In this document: piece after piece, positions 31,157 through 41,508 of the stretch
How the letters are laid out: every line of letters begins with the position of its first letter
Numbering within the stretch: the first letter of the stretch is position 1
Source: an uncultured Pelagibacteraceae bacterium
GTDB taxonomy: Bacteria > Pseudomonadota > Alphaproteobacteria > Pelagibacterales > Pelagibacteraceae
Assembly: GCA_902601235.1 (NCBI GenBank)
Contig: CACKMG010000002.1
Coordinates: 49,757-113,756, forward strand
DNA: 64,000 bases
Direction of reading: 5' to 3'
The notes under the pieces: generated by a model
Databases searched by the model: none
Told to the model about the DNA's origin: nothing
The model's input: only the letters and a program-made list of their open reading frames with translations
Position numbers and translations under genes: made by a program

Positions 31157-32158
31157 ATGATTTTAAAAACATTCAAACTTGAGAAAAAAGTAATCAATAA
31201 TTATAGATTTTTTCTAATCTACGGAAATAATAAGGGTTTTATAGAAGAAATTGTTAAAGATTATCTAAAACCAATACTTTACCAAAATATATATAATTAT
31301 GATGAAAACGAAATACTTCAAAATTTAGAAAACTTTAAAGAAGATATTCTAAATATGTCATTTTTTGATGATAAAAAACTAATCATTATTTCAAGGGTTA
31401 CAGATAAAATTTTCAGTACAGTTGAAGAAATCATCAAAAAAGACGTAAAAGATATTTCAATAATACTAAAAGCTTCCTCGTTAGAAAAAAAATCCAAGAT
31501 AAGAAATTTTTTTGAAAAACAGAAAGAAACCGCTTGTATTCCTGTTTATGAAGATAATTACCAAACCTTAGATGTTATCGTTAAAGATTTTCTTCAAAAA
31601 AAAAAAATTATTCTTTCGCAACAAGTCATAAATATTATAGTTGAAAGAGCTAAGGGTGATCGAATTAATCTTAAAAATGAATTGAATAAGATAGAATATT
31701 TTTCTAAAAATAAAAAAAAAATAGAGCTGGAACAAATATTAGATTTAACAAATTTAGCAGAAAATTATAATGTTTCAGAGTTAGTTGATAATTCATTAGC
31801 TCAAAATAAGAAGAAAACTTTATATATTCTAAATGAAAATAATTTTGCCTCTGATGATTGTATACAAATTGTAAGAGTTTATTTATCTAAATTAAAAAGA
31901 TTGTTAAACATAAAATCAGAGACAATTAAAAATGATAATTTAGATCAAATTATAACTTCTTATAAACCTCCAATTTTTTGGAAAGAAAAAGATATAGTAA
32001 AACAACAGATAAAAATTTGGAACTTTAAAAACATAGAAAATTTGATCATGGATACCAACGAGCTAGAATATCAAATCAAAAAAAACCCAAATTCCTCAAC
32101 AATACTGCTTACAAACTTTATTTTAGAAAAAACATTGCAGCCTAATAATTCGCTTTAA
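31157..32158 (+). CDS. holA: DNA polymerase III delta subunit
   Basis: FFLIYGNNKGFIEEIV; SFFDDKKLIIISR; position after lptE. Confidence 0.85.
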   Translation: MILKTFKLEKKVINNYRFFLIYGNNKGFIEEIVKDYLKPILYQNIYNYDENEILQNLENFKEDILNMSFFDDKKLIIISRVTDKIFSTVEEIIKKDVKDISIILKASSLEKKSKIRNFFEKQKETACIPVYEDNYQTLDVIVKDFLQKKKIILSQQVINIIVERAKGDRINLKNELNKIEYFSKNKKKIELEQILDLTNLAENYNVSELVDNSLAQNKKKTLYILNENNFASDDCIQIVRVYLSKLKRLLNIKSETIKNDNLDQIITSYKPPIFWKEKDIVKQQIKIWNFKNIENLIMDTNELEYQIKKNPNSSTILLTNFILEKTLQPNNSL

Positions 32159-32981
32159 TAATATCTATAATTTTGTTTAATTGATCTAGATCATGATAGG
32201 CAAAAGATATTGTGCCCTTATTTTTTTTATTATTCTTTATAGAAACTGATAATCCAATTTTGTTACTTATATTCTCCTCTAAATTCTTTATATTTGGATC
32301 GATGGATTTACTTACAGAGGCTTTTTTTTTAAAAATTTTAACAAAATTCTCTGCTTGTCTTACAGATAATTTTTTTTCAATAATTTTATTAGCAACAAAT
32401 AATGCATTATCTAAGCCAACTAAAATTTTAGCATGCCCAGGGCTAATTTTTTTTTCCTCTATAAATTTCAAAACTTCTGGAGGTAAATTAAGTAATCGAA
32501 TTGAATTTGTTATATAACTTCTACTTTTTCCAATAAATTTTGAAACTTTTTCTTGGTCATAGGAGAAATCATCTATTAATCTTTTATATCCTTGAGCTTC
32601 TTCTAATGGATTTAAATCATGTCTTTGAACATTTTCAACTATCGCGAATTCCAAAGATTTTAGATCATCCGCCTCAGTAACCACAACAGGAATATCATGA
32701 AGACCGGCTTTTCTTGCTGCAATCCATCTCCTCTCGCCTGCTATAATCTCAAATTTAGAATTTTCTGTTTCTGATTTTCTAACTATAATTGGCTGAATTA
32801 CCCCTCGTTCTTTAATAGAATTTGTTAAATCATTTAAGTTTTCTTCATCAAAATTTTTTCTAGGTTGAAATTTGTTTGGAAGTATATCACTTAATAAAAG
32901 TTTGTTTGTTTTACTTTGGACCTTTGTTTCACCTATTAAAGAAGATAAACCTCTGCCCAACCCTTTTTTAATTTTATTCAT
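32142..32981 (-). CDS. parB: Chromosome partitioning protein ParB
   Basis: GLGRGLSSLIGE, PRKNFDEENLNDLTNSIKERGVIQPIIVR, AGERRWIAARKAGL. Confidence 0.97.
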   Translation of the reverse strand: MNKIKKGLGRGLSSLIGETKVQSKTNKLLLSDILPNKFQPRKNFDEENLNDLTNSIKERGVIQPIIVRKSETENSKFEIIAGERRWIAARKAGLHDIPVVVTEADDLKSLEFAIVENVQRHDLNPLEEAQGYKRLIDDFSYDQEKVSKFIGKSRSYITNSIRLLNLPPEVLKFIEEKKISPGHAKILVGLDNALFVANKIIEKKLSVRQAENFVKIFKKKASVSKSIDPNIKNLEENISNKIGLSVSIKNNKKNKGTISFAYHDLDQLNKIIDIIKANY

Positions 32982-33775
32982 TATGCTGCACTCCCAACTT
33001 TATTTTCTTGAGCCATGAACTCATCTGTAAAACTATAATATGACTTACTGCCTGGACAATTCTTGTCATAAATCAATACCGGAATACCATGAGATGGTGC
33101 TTCTGATAATCTTACGTTTCGAGGTATTACAGTTTGGTAAACTTTATCTTTGAAATAATCTCTCGCTTCTTGTTCAACCTGCGATGAAAGTTTATTTCTT
33201 CTGTCATACATAGTTAAAAGTATGCCTTGAATTTCTAATTCAGGATTTAAATTGGCTTTAATTCTTTCAATCGTCTTCATTAGCTGTGTAAGTCCCTCTA
33301 ATGCAAAAAATTCTGTTTGGAGTGGCACAAGCAGTGAGTTAGATGATACCAAAGCCATTACAGTTAAAAGACTCAAAGAAGGGGGGCAATCTATGAGAAT
33401 ATAATCATATAATCCTCTAGAATCATTTAAATACGCGGTTAATTTAGCCTTAAGTATAAAGGCTCTATCGCTGTCACCAGCCGTCTCAACCTCTAATCCA
33501 GATAAATCTACATTGGATGATATTAAATCAAGATTTTGAAAGTTTGTTTTTTTAATTACGTTTGAAATCGACATTGTGCCATTGAGAATCCCATAAATTG
33601 TCTGATCGGATTGAGAGGTGTTGGACAATCCTAATCCTGTGGTAGCATTTCCTTGAGGGTCTAGATCGATTACTAAAATTTTTTTACCAAGTTGAGATAA
33701 CGCCGACGCTAAATTAATTACAGTTGTTGTTTTTCCAACTCCACCCTTTTGATTTATAATTGAAATTATTTTCAT
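32981..33775 (-). CDS. parA: Chromosome partitioning ATPase ParA
   Basis: INQKGGVGKTTTVINLA, IDLDPQGNATTGLG, RNVRLSEAPSHGIP. Confidence 0.97.
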   Translation of the reverse strand: MKIISIINQKGGVGKTTTVINLASALSQLGKKILVIDLDPQGNATTGLGLSNTSQSDQTIYGILNGTMSISNVIKKTNFQNLDLISSNVDLSGLEVETAGDSDRAFILKAKLTAYLNDSRGLYDYILIDCPPSLSLLTVMALVSSNSLLVPLQTEFFALEGLTQLMKTIERIKANLNPELEIQGILLTMYDRRNKLSSQVEQEARDYFKDKVYQTVIPRNVRLSEAPSHGIPVLIYDKNCPGSKSYYSFTDEFMAQENKVGSAA

Positions 33776-34419
33776 GAAATCTTTTTTTTAATTTTTTTGA
33801 TATTTAATATAAATGAGTCGTTGCTTGTTAAACTTTTTTTTTCTTCATAATCTAAATCCCACTCTTGAAGTGTTTCATTAAGAATTTTTCTTCCACTAGT
33901 TCCCATAAAAAAGATAATATTTTTATATTTTTTAAAATTTTCATTAACTAAGTTTAAAATCACAGGCATTGGCTTAAACGCCCTGGACATAATTGTGCCT
34001 GTTTCAATATTTTTAAGTGAAAAAATATCTTTCTGAATTATTTCTGTATTTAAATTTAATTTTTTTGAAACTTCTCTAAGGAAAGCACATTTGTGGTAGC
34101 TTTTTTCATAAAGGTTTACTTTCAGGTCATTTTTAATTTTTTTCATCACTATAGCCACAATTAATCCTGGCATTCCACCCCCTGAACCTAAATCTGAGGT
34201 TGTATTACAATTTAAATCAACAAAATCAATGATTTGCGCGGAATCTATTATATGGCGCTCTCTTATTGCCTCTTTTTCATACATTTTTTTACTTATTATA
34301 TTAATTTTACGATTTTTTTCCTGTATCATCGTAATTAGAGTCTCAAGCTCATTACAAGTTTCACGTGAAACATTCAAATTGGAAATTTTGGAATAAGAAT
34401 TTAAAATTAAGTTGTCCAT
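33772..34419 (-). CDS. rsmG: 16S rRNA (guanine527-N7)-methyltransferase
   Basis: NVSRETCNELE, SDLGSGGGMPGLIVAI, HIIDS; parA-adjacent. Confidence 0.94.
   Translation of the reverse strand: MDNLILNSYSKISNLNVSRETCNELETLITMIQEKNRKINIISKKMYEKEAIRERHIIDSAQIIDFVDLNCNTTSDLGSGGGMPGLIVAIVMKKIKNDLKVNLYEKSYHKCAFLREVSKKLNLNTEIIQKDIFSLKNIETGTIMSRAFKPMPVILNLVNENFKKYKNIIFFMGTSGRKILNETLQEWDLDYEEKKSLTSNDSFILNIKKIKKKIS
34357..34372. promoter_or_regulatory. parS centromere-like site within rsmG
   Basis: AGTTTCACGTGAAACA; 14-bp perfect palindrome GTTTCACGTGAAAC; one mismatch to TGTTTCACGTGAAACA; about 0.6 kb upstream of parA. Confidence 0.92.
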
Positions 34420-36290
34420 TAAGCTATATGCTTAATAGACTTTCTTTTAACGTGTGACAACAAAATATATACGGCTGCAGGAGTTATTCCATCAATTCTT
34501 AAAGCCTGACCCATAGTTTTAGGCCTTATTTCTTTGAATTTGGCTTTTACTTCATTAGAAAGGCCTGAAAATTGATCATAATCAATATTATCTGGTATTG
34601 TTAAATTCTCATCTCGCTTAAAAGCTAAAATATCGGCTTTTTGTTTCTTTAAATATCCTCTGTAATGAGAGTTAATCTCAATCTGCTCATCAATTTCATT
34701 TCCATAATCAGCGATTTCAGGCCAAATATTCCTTATTTTTGTCATATCAACACTTTTTTGGGTAAGAATTTCCTCTGCGGATCTAAAAACACCGTCTTTC
34801 GCTATTTTTATTCCAAATTTATCTGCCTTAGAGGGTGAAATGTTTAAATTAGACATTTGAAGAGATATTTTACTTAATTTATTAAATTTATCCTCAAATA
34901 GTTGTTTTCTAATTTTTGTTATTAAACCAATTTTAATTCCTTTGTGAGTAAGCCTTAAGTCTGCGTTATCTGACCTAAGACTTAGTCTATATTCTGCTCG
35001 AGATGTAAACATTCTATAAGGCTCAGCAACGCCCTTAGTAACTAAATCGTCTATCATAACGCCTATGTAAGCATCTGATCTATCTAAAATAAAAGGCTCC
35101 ATATTCTTTAAAGATAGAGCAGCATTAATTCCTGCTATAAGACCTTGGGCAGCTGCTTCCTCATAACCTGTAGTTCCATTAATTTGACCAGCGAGATAAA
35201 GATTTTTTATTTTTTTTGTCTCCAGTGTTAAAAAGAGTTCTCTTGGGTCAATATAATCATATTCAATGGCATATCCTGGTCTAATTACTTTTACATTCTC
35301 TAAACCGCTGATATTGTTGAGTATTTCATATTGCACAACTTCAGGTAGAGATGTTGATATACCATTAGGATAAATAGTATGATCGTTTAGACCCTCAGGC
35401 TCAAGAAATATTTGATGTCTTGTTTTATCAGCGAACTTTACTATTTTGTCTTCAATAGAGGGACAGTATCTAGGACCAACACCTTGAATGCTTCCTGAAT
35501 ACATTGCACTTTTAGATAAATTCTTTTCAATTATTTTATGAACTCTCTCGTTAGTATAAGTCATGGAACAAGACACTTGTTTGTTTATATTTTTTTTGGT
35601 CAGAAAAGAAAAAAAATATGGGTCTTCATCGGCAAACTGTTTTTCCAAATTTTCAAAATTAATTGTTCTAGAATCTAGTCTAGGAGGTGTCCCTGTTTTT
35701 AATCTTCCAATTTTGAAATTATGTTTTTCTAATTGTTCACTTAAGCCTGTACTCGGTTTTTCATCGAAACGTCCAGCAGGAGTTCTTTCATCACCTATAT
35801 GTATCAAACCATTCAGAAAAGTGCCTGTTGTTAAGATTAACTTGTTACAATTTACTTCGTTACCACTTAGTGTGATAAATCCACTTATTTGATTATTCTT
35901 AAAAATAAAACTCATTACAGGATCCGAAAAAATGCTTAAATTACAGTAGTTTACAAGTTTTTCTTGCATATATTTACGATATAATGATCTATCAGATTGA
36001 GTTCGGGGTCCTCTTACTGCAGGTCCTCTACTTCTATTTAGTAGTCTAAATTGTATTCCAGATTTATCAGCCACTTCTCCCATGACACCATCTAAAGCAT
36101 CAATTTCTCTAACTAAGTGACCTTTGCCTAAACCACCTATAGCCGGATTACAGGACATTTCTCCAATCGTATTTTTGTTATGCGTAAATAAAGCGGTGTT
36201 TACACCAAGCCTCGCTGAAGCCGCTGCAGCTTCACAACCAGCATGACCACCTCCGATAACAACTACATCAAATCGCAAATCTTTTTTCAT
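34419..36290 (-). CDS. mnmG: tRNA uridine-5-carboxymethylaminomethyl modification enzyme MnmG (GidA)
   Basis: [52 protein letters not shown]. Confidence 0.98.
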   Translation of the reverse strand: MKKDLRFDVVVIGGGHAGCEAAAASARLGVNTALFTHNKNTIGEMSCNPAIGGLGKGHLVREIDALDGVMGEVADKSGIQFRLLNRSRGPAVRGPRTQSDRSLYRKYMQEKLVNYCNLSIFSDPVMSFIFKNNQISGFITLSGNEVNCNKLILTTGTFLNGLIHIGDERTPAGRFDEKPSTGLSEQLEKHNFKIGRLKTGTPPRLDSRTINFENLEKQFADEDPYFFSFLTKKNINKQVSCSMTYTNERVHKIIEKNLSKSAMYSGSIQGVGPRYCPSIEDKIVKFADKTRHQIFLEPEGLNDHTIYPNGISTSLPEVVQYEILNNISGLENVKVIRPGYAIEYDYIDPRELFLTLETKKIKNLYLAGQINGTTGYEEAAAQGLIAGINAALSLKNMEPFILDRSDAYIGVMIDDLVTKGVAEPYRMFTSRAEYRLSLRSDNADLRLTHKGIKIGLITKIRKQLFEDKFNKLSKISLQMSNLNISPSKADKFGIKIAKDGVFRSAEEILTQKSVDMTKIRNIWPEIADYGNEIDEQIEINSHYRGYLKKQKADILAFKRDENLTIPDNIDYDQFSGLSNEVKAKFKEIRPKTMGQALRIDGITPAAVYILLSHVKRKSIKHIA

Positions 36291-36407
36291 GAGCTAAATT
36301 TATATTCAATTATGATATTTACAAGATTTCTGTTTTTTTTTTGAAAAAAGTCTTATTTAGCAGCGAAGATTAAAAAAAACATCAAAAAAAACCACATAAA
36401 ACAACTA

Positions 36408-37739
36408 TTATTTTCCAATGCAAAAATCATTGAAAATACTACCTAATATCTCCTCTACATCAACTTTACCAACAATCATACCAAGCTGTCTTGTGGCTAA
36501 CCTTAAATCCTCAGCACCTTTATCAAAATCTTTTTTATCATTTTTGTCGGAAAAATTTTTTAAGTGCTCAATACACTGTTGCAAATGTTGTCTATGCCTT
36601 TCTCTTGTAATTAAGATATCTTCCTCTGAAATAAATTTATTTTCTAAGTGGTTTTTTATTTTAGATATTAATTTATCTATATTTAAATTGTCTTTTAGTG
36701 AAATCAAAACATGGTTAAATTTAGAGATTTCAGGGTCTAAATTTTCTTTCAATAAATCTGATTTATTAATAACTAGAATTGCGTCTTTTTTTAATAAATC
36801 ATTCAAAAATCCTTTAAAATCGGTACTTTTAGCATCAACCACAACCAGTTTCAAATCAGCATTTTCGGCTTTTTTAAGTGATAACTTTATTCCTTTTTTT
36901 TCAATTTCGTCTTTTGAGTCTCTAATACCTGCTGTGTCAGAAATTATGACTGGATATCCGTCTAAATTTAGATGAGTTTCAACAACATCTCTAGTTGTGC
37001 CAGCTATTTCAGAAACAATTGCAACCTCCCTGTTTGACAAATTATTTAATAGACTAGATTTCCCTGCATTTGTTGGTCCTACTATTGCAATTTTAAAACC
37101 TTCGCGAATTATTTCACCAACCTTTTGATCATTCAAAATTTTATTAATCTCATTTATTACACTAAAGGAATCTTCTTTAATTTTTTTCAAATTTTCCTCA
37201 GGTAGATCCTCTTCGGGAAAATCTATTTTTGCCTCAACAAATGTCAAAATTTTTAATAATCTTTCTCTCAATTCGTTAAATTTCTCTGAAGATTTTCCTC
37301 TCATGATTTTTACAGCTTGTAATCTTTGGATTTCAGTTTCAGCAGATATTAAATCTGCTATACTCTCAGCTTTAACCAAATTTATTTTTCCATTTTGAAA
37401 TGCAAGCTTTGTAAATTCACCTGGCTCAGCTAATCTACAATTTTTTACTTTTGAAATCTCATTTTGAACTGCCAAAATACCAGCCTTACCTCCGTGAATA
37501 TGAATTTCAGCCATATCCTCTCCTGTGTAGCTCTCAGGGCCTGGAAACCATATTACTATCCCTTCATCAATAAGCTCAGAAGTGTTGATATTGTTTATTT
37601 TTCGAAGAGTGGCCAATCTCGGCTTTGGAATTTCTTTAGAAGTAAGAGCTTTAATAACATTTGAAGCTTCCCTGCCAGAAATTCTGATAATTGCCACCCC
37701 CGACAACCCAGATCCCGATGATAAAGCAAAAATCGTCAT
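36408..37739 (-). CDS. mnmE: tRNA modification GTPase MnmE (TrmE)
   Basis: IVGPTNAGKSSLLNNL, AGTTRDVVE, C-terminal EILGSIFNDFCIGK. Confidence 0.98.
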   Translation of the reverse strand: MTIFALSSGSGLSGVAIIRISGREASNVIKALTSKEIPKPRLATLRKINNINTSELIDEGIVIWFPGPESYTGEDMAEIHIHGGKAGILAVQNEISKVKNCRLAEPGEFTKLAFQNGKINLVKAESIADLISAETEIQRLQAVKIMRGKSSEKFNELRERLLKILTFVEAKIDFPEEDLPEENLKKIKEDSFSVINEINKILNDQKVGEIIREGFKIAIVGPTNAGKSSLLNNLSNREVAIVSEIAGTTRDVVETHLNLDGYPVIISDTAGIRDSKDEIEKKGIKLSLKKAENADLKLVVVDAKSTDFKGFLNDLLKKDAILVINKSDLLKENLDPEISKFNHVLISLKDNLNIDKLISKIKNHLENKFISEEDILITRERHRQHLQQCIEHLKNFSDKNDKKDFDKGAEDLRLATRQLGMIVGKVDVEEILGSIFNDFCIGK

Positions 37740-37787
37740 TATAAAAAGATCTTACCACAAATTAAAAAGAAATTTAGAAGAAAGTAT

Positions 37788-39737
37788 TTAATTTTGTAAT
37801 ATCTTTAAGTAAAGATCCTCCAAATTTTTAGTAAACTTATTAGAATCAAATAATGATGAAGTTTTGACAGAATTCTTAAAGGACTTTTTAAGTTTATCAA
37901 ATTTTTCAGGATTTGTTCCTAATTCAATTGCAAGATTTTGATAATCTTTTTTGTTGTTTGTTACAAGGTCATTCATTGCAATACAATTTAGTATACTTGC
38001 GCCTACTCTAGATTGAAATGAGTTACCTTTTAACGTAATAATTGGTGTACCCATTCTAGCAGCATCACTTGCTGTTGTGTGTGCATTATACGGAAATGTA
38101 TCTAAAAATAAGTCTGCTAGTTCTATACGTTTTAAATGTTCATCGTTTGATAAATGATCTGCTAATACAATTCTGTCAGGATTGATGCCTTTTATTTCTG
38201 CCTCTTTTTTTAAATTCAATGTTGCTTTTTCATTTGATTTTAAAATCCACAGAACACTATTATGTACATTATTTAATATTTTCATCCATATTTCAAATAT
38301 ATCAGGCGTAATTTTATAATTATTGTTGAAGCTACAGTAAATAAATGCGCTCTCTGGAAGTCCAAAATCACTGCGTTTAAATTCCTTTTTTGATATATCC
38401 CTACACTCCATATTTGGTTGGTAACAATTAGGTAAATATAAAACTTTTTCAAAATAATGTTTAAAATTTTCTTTTGGAATTATTATTTCATCGGCAATTA
38501 TATAATCCATATAATCAGCTCCTATTGTTCCTGGATATCCTAAATAATTAATTTGAATGGGCGCTACACGACTTGAAAATAGTCCACTTCTTGGGTTACC
38601 TGTCAATCCAGACAAGTCTATTGCAATATCTAACTCTAAGTTCCTAGTAATATCTAAAACCTCTTTGTCCGAGACTTTGTGAATATCTTTAAATTGATTG
38701 AAATATTTAATTACTTCAATTCTCCACTTATCATTTTTTTTTGCACCATATGAAAACCCAAATATATCAAATTTTGTTTTATCGTGATTTTTAAAAACAT
38801 CCATCATCAACTGAAGAACTGGATGATCATGAAAGTCACCAGAAAAATAACCAATTCTTGGCTTTTTATGATTATACTTTTTGGTAATTGGCTCAACTTT
38901 AAGATTTTTTGTTACTTTATTTTTAACAAAAATTTCTGCCACATTTTTTGCATGTTCGGGGTTATCGGATATTCCTAAAAAAGAAAATGGTTCCATTACT
39001 TTGATTTTTTTTTCAAGGTCAGTGTTTATCTTTTCATTCAATTTATTGTAATTACTCCAGTCACATATAATCATGCTGAAATGTAAAACTCTGCCTAAAT
39101 TATATTCATATTCAGGTTTTAGATCGAACACCTTCCTATAGTTATAAAGAGCCTCTTCATAACGTTTAAGATCTTTAAGGGCATTTCCTTTATTATTGTA
39201 TGCTTCAATAAAATTAGGATTTATTTCAATAGCTCTATCGTAGCTATAAAGAGCTTCATCATAACGATTAAGATCTTTTAATGTAATTCCTCTATTACCG
39301 TGAGAAAAAAAATGATTTGGATTTATTCTAATAGCTTTATCATAACTCTGCAAAGCTTCATCATAACGTCTCATTTCTTGAAGAATAACACCTCGATTAC
39401 TGTAAGCATCAGCAAAATTTGGATTTAAATTAATAGCTTTATCAAAACTTGTAAGTGCCTCTTCATAACGATTTAGGTTTTTTAAAGCATTTCCCAAATT
39501 ACTATGTGCTGAAGCATTATCGGGTTTAATTAATAAGGATCTTTCTAAATAATTAATACCCTGTTGAGTTTTTTCTAATTGTACACAAGCAGTGCCTAAT
39601 AGAAATAGAAGCTGAGGATTGTTTTCTTCTGTTTTAATTAATTCTAAATATAAATTAAGAGCTTTATTTATTTGACCGTTTTTGTGGAAATCTACAGCTT
39701 TTTCAATCAAATTTTTTTGATTGTTGTCATTAGACAT
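37788..39737 (-). CDS. TPR protein with SPINDLY/OGT-like (GT41) C-terminal domain
   Basis: N-terminal tandem TPRs; C-terminal RIGYFSGDFHDHPVLQLM, DIAIDLSGLTGNPRSGLFSSRVAPIQINYLGYPGTIGADYMDYIIAD, FLDTFPYNAHTTASDAARMGTPIITLKG. Confidence 0.9.
   Translation of the reverse strand: MSNDNNQKNLIEKAVDFHKNGQINKALNLYLELIKTEENNPQLLFLLGTACVQLEKTQQGINYLERSLLIKPDNASAHSNLGNALKNLNRYEEALTSFDKAINLNPNFADAYSNRGVILQEMRRYDEALQSYDKAIRINPNHFFSHGNRGITLKDLNRYDEALYSYDRAIEINPNFIEAYNNKGNALKDLKRYEEALYNYRKVFDLKPEYEYNLGRVLHFSMIICDWSNYNKLNEKINTDLEKKIKVMEPFSFLGISDNPEHAKNVAEIFVKNKVTKNLKVEPITKKYNHKKPRIGYFSGDFHDHPVLQLMMDVFKNHDKTKFDIFGFSYGAKKNDKWRIEVIKYFNQFKDIHKVSDKEVLDITRNLELDIAIDLSGLTGNPRSGLFSSRVAPIQINYLGYPGTIGADYMDYIIADEIIIPKENFKHYFEKVLYLPNCYQPNMECRDISKKEFKRSDFGLPESAFIYCSFNNNYKITPDIFEIWMKILNNVHNSVLWILKSNEKATLNLKKEAEIKGINPDRIVLADHLSNDEHLKRIELADLFLDTFPYNAHTTASDAARMGTPIITLKGNSFQSRVGASILNCIAMNDLVTNNKKDYQNLAIELGTNPEKFDKLKKSFKNSVKTSSLFDSNKFTKNLEDLYLKILQN
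39120..39530 (-). repeat. 102-bp tandem coding repeats (34-aa TPRs)
   Basis: At least 4 similar units about 102 bp apart, recognisable by the recurring 'tcataacg' (about 39160, 39260, 39364, 39463). Confidence 0.75.
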
Positions 39738-39743
39738 TTAAAA

Positions 39744-41012
39744 CTAAGCTGGTTTGTTCATTGAATTAAAAAATTCAGCATTATTTTTTGTATCTTTTAA
39801 TTTTGAACTAATAAATTCTATTGCATCCATTGTCCCCATAGGAGCAATAATTCTTCTTAGTACATTCATTTTTTGTAGATCATTTTTATCAAACAACAAT
39901 TCCTCTCTTCTTGTCCCGGATTTAGTTATATCTATTGCTGGATAAATTCTCTTATCAGCAATTTTTCTATCGAGCACAGTTTCGCTATTTCCTGTACCCT
40001 TAAATTCTTCAAAAATTACTTCATCCATTCTACTTCCTGTATCAATTAAAGCGGTGGATATGATGGTTAAAGAACCACCTTCTTCTATATTTCTTGCTGC
40101 ACCAAAAAATCTTTTTGGTCTTTGAAGTGCATTAGCATCAACACCTCCTGTTAAAACTTTTCCAGAACTTGGGATCACAGCATTATATGCTCTTCCTAAT
40201 CTCGTAATCGAGTCTAATAATATTACTACATCTTTTTTATGTTCAGTTAATCTCTTTGCTTTTTCAATAACCATCTCAGCAACAGCTACATGACGTTGAG
40301 CTGGTTCATCAAATGTGGAGCTTATTACTTCACCTTTTACAGTTCTTTGCATGTCCGTTACTTCCTCGGGACGTTCATCGATTAGTAAAACTATTAGATA
40401 ACATTCCGGATAATTTTTAGCTATTGAGTTAGCAATACTCTGTAAAATCATTGTTTTTCCTGCTTTGGGTGGAGATATAATTATTGATCTTTGTCCTTTG
40501 CCAATTGGACTTACAAGATCTATCAATCTTGGAGTTAAGTCCGGTTTTTTCTCAGTTTTAACTATTTCAACCTCCATTACCAATTGTTTATCTGGATATA
40601 GAGGTGTTAAGTTGTCGAATGCAATTTTGTGTCTAGATTTATCTGGTTCTTCGAAGTTGATTTTACTCACTTGTAGAAGGGCAAAGTATCTTTCACCTTC
40701 TTTTGGAGCTCTTACTGGACCCTCTACAGTATCGCCTGTTCTTAATCCAAATTTTCTTATTTGACTTGGACTAACATAAATATCGTCTGGGCCTGGAAGA
40801 TAATTTGACTCCATTGCTCTAAGAAAACCAAAACCATCTTGTAAAAGCTGCAATACTCCTGCACCAGTAATTTCCTCTTTTTCTGCAACTTTTTTTAAGA
40901 TTGCAAAAAGAATTTCTTGTTTTCTTAATGTACTAGCATTTTCAATACCAAGTTCCTCAGCTTGTGTAATGAGCTGTTCAGAAGATTTTAGTTTTAGTTC
41001 TTGTATGTTCAT
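39744..41012 (-). CDS. rho: Transcription termination factor Rho
   Basis: [46 protein letters not shown]. Confidence 0.98.
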   Translation of the reverse strand: MNIQELKLKSSEQLITQAEELGIENASTLRKQEILFAILKKVAEKEEITGAGVLQLLQDGFGFLRAMESNYLPGPDDIYVSPSQIRKFGLRTGDTVEGPVRAPKEGERYFALLQVSKINFEEPDKSRHKIAFDNLTPLYPDKQLVMEVEIVKTEKKPDLTPRLIDLVSPIGKGQRSIIISPPKAGKTMILQSIANSIAKNYPECYLIVLLIDERPEEVTDMQRTVKGEVISSTFDEPAQRHVAVAEMVIEKAKRLTEHKKDVVILLDSITRLGRAYNAVIPSSGKVLTGGVDANALQRPKRFFGAARNIEEGGSLTIISTALIDTGSRMDEVIFEEFKGTGNSETVLDRKIADKRIYPAIDITKSGTRREELLFDKNDLQKMNVLRRIIAPMGTMDAIEFISSKLKDTKNNAEFFNSMNKPA

Positions 41013-41076
41013 GATTTGAAATTATTAAGGACTTAATAATGATCTAAATATATATGCTATTTGAAATAATTCAACC

Positions 41077-41508
41077 CTAGAGAGGCTTAAAAATTACAAT
41101 AAACACAATTAAAATTAACATTAATGTGGGTATTTCATTAATATAACGATAAAATTTAGAGGACTTTTTATTTAGATCCAGTTTAAATTGATTAAGCAAT
41201 AACCCAAGATAAAAGTGGTAAGCTGTTAAGCCTAAAACTAAAATTAACTTTAATTGAAGCCATAAATTAGTTAATTGTTGAAACCCTATTTCATGGATTA
41301 ACACTAATCCAAATATCCAGCTAAATATCATGGCTGGTGTCATGATATAATAAAATAGTTTTCTCTCCATTACTTTAAATACACTAGTTATGATTTCATT
41401 ATTATTTTCAGAGTGGTAAACGAATATTCTAGGAAGATATAAAAGACCAGCCATCCAAGAAATGACTGCTATTAAGTGTAAACTTTTAAATAATAAATAA
41501 CTATTCAT
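41077..41508 (-). CDS. hemJ: Protoporphyrinogen oxidase HemJ-like (start adjusted)
   Basis: SLHLIAVISWMAGLLYLPRIFVYH; TM protein; adjacent to hemH/hemE. Confidence 0.88.
   Translation of the reverse strand: MNSYLLFKSLHLIAVISWMAGLLYLPRIFVYHSENNNEIITSVFKVMERKLFYYIMTPAMIFSWIFGLVLIHEIGFQQLTNLWLQLKLILVLGLTAYHFYLGLLLNQFKLDLNKKSSKFYRYINEIPTLMLILIVFIVIFKPL

Noticed and set aside
32212-32517. 101-aa plus-strand ORF
   Set aside because: Antisense to parB, no family signature.
35563-35892. 109-aa plus-strand ORF
   Set aside because: Antisense to mnmG, no family signature.
36291-36407. 117-bp mnmE-mnmG gap considered for an ncRNA or riboswitch
   Set aside because: Mostly A/T homopolymers; no stable stem or known motif recognised by eye.
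36418-36975. 185-aa plus-strand ORF
   Set aside because: Lies fully antisense to mnmE; low-complexity Ser/Phe/Lys composition typical of shadow ORFs in AT-rich coding DNA.
40465-40764. 99-aa plus-strand ORF
   Set aside because: Antisense to rho, no family signature.
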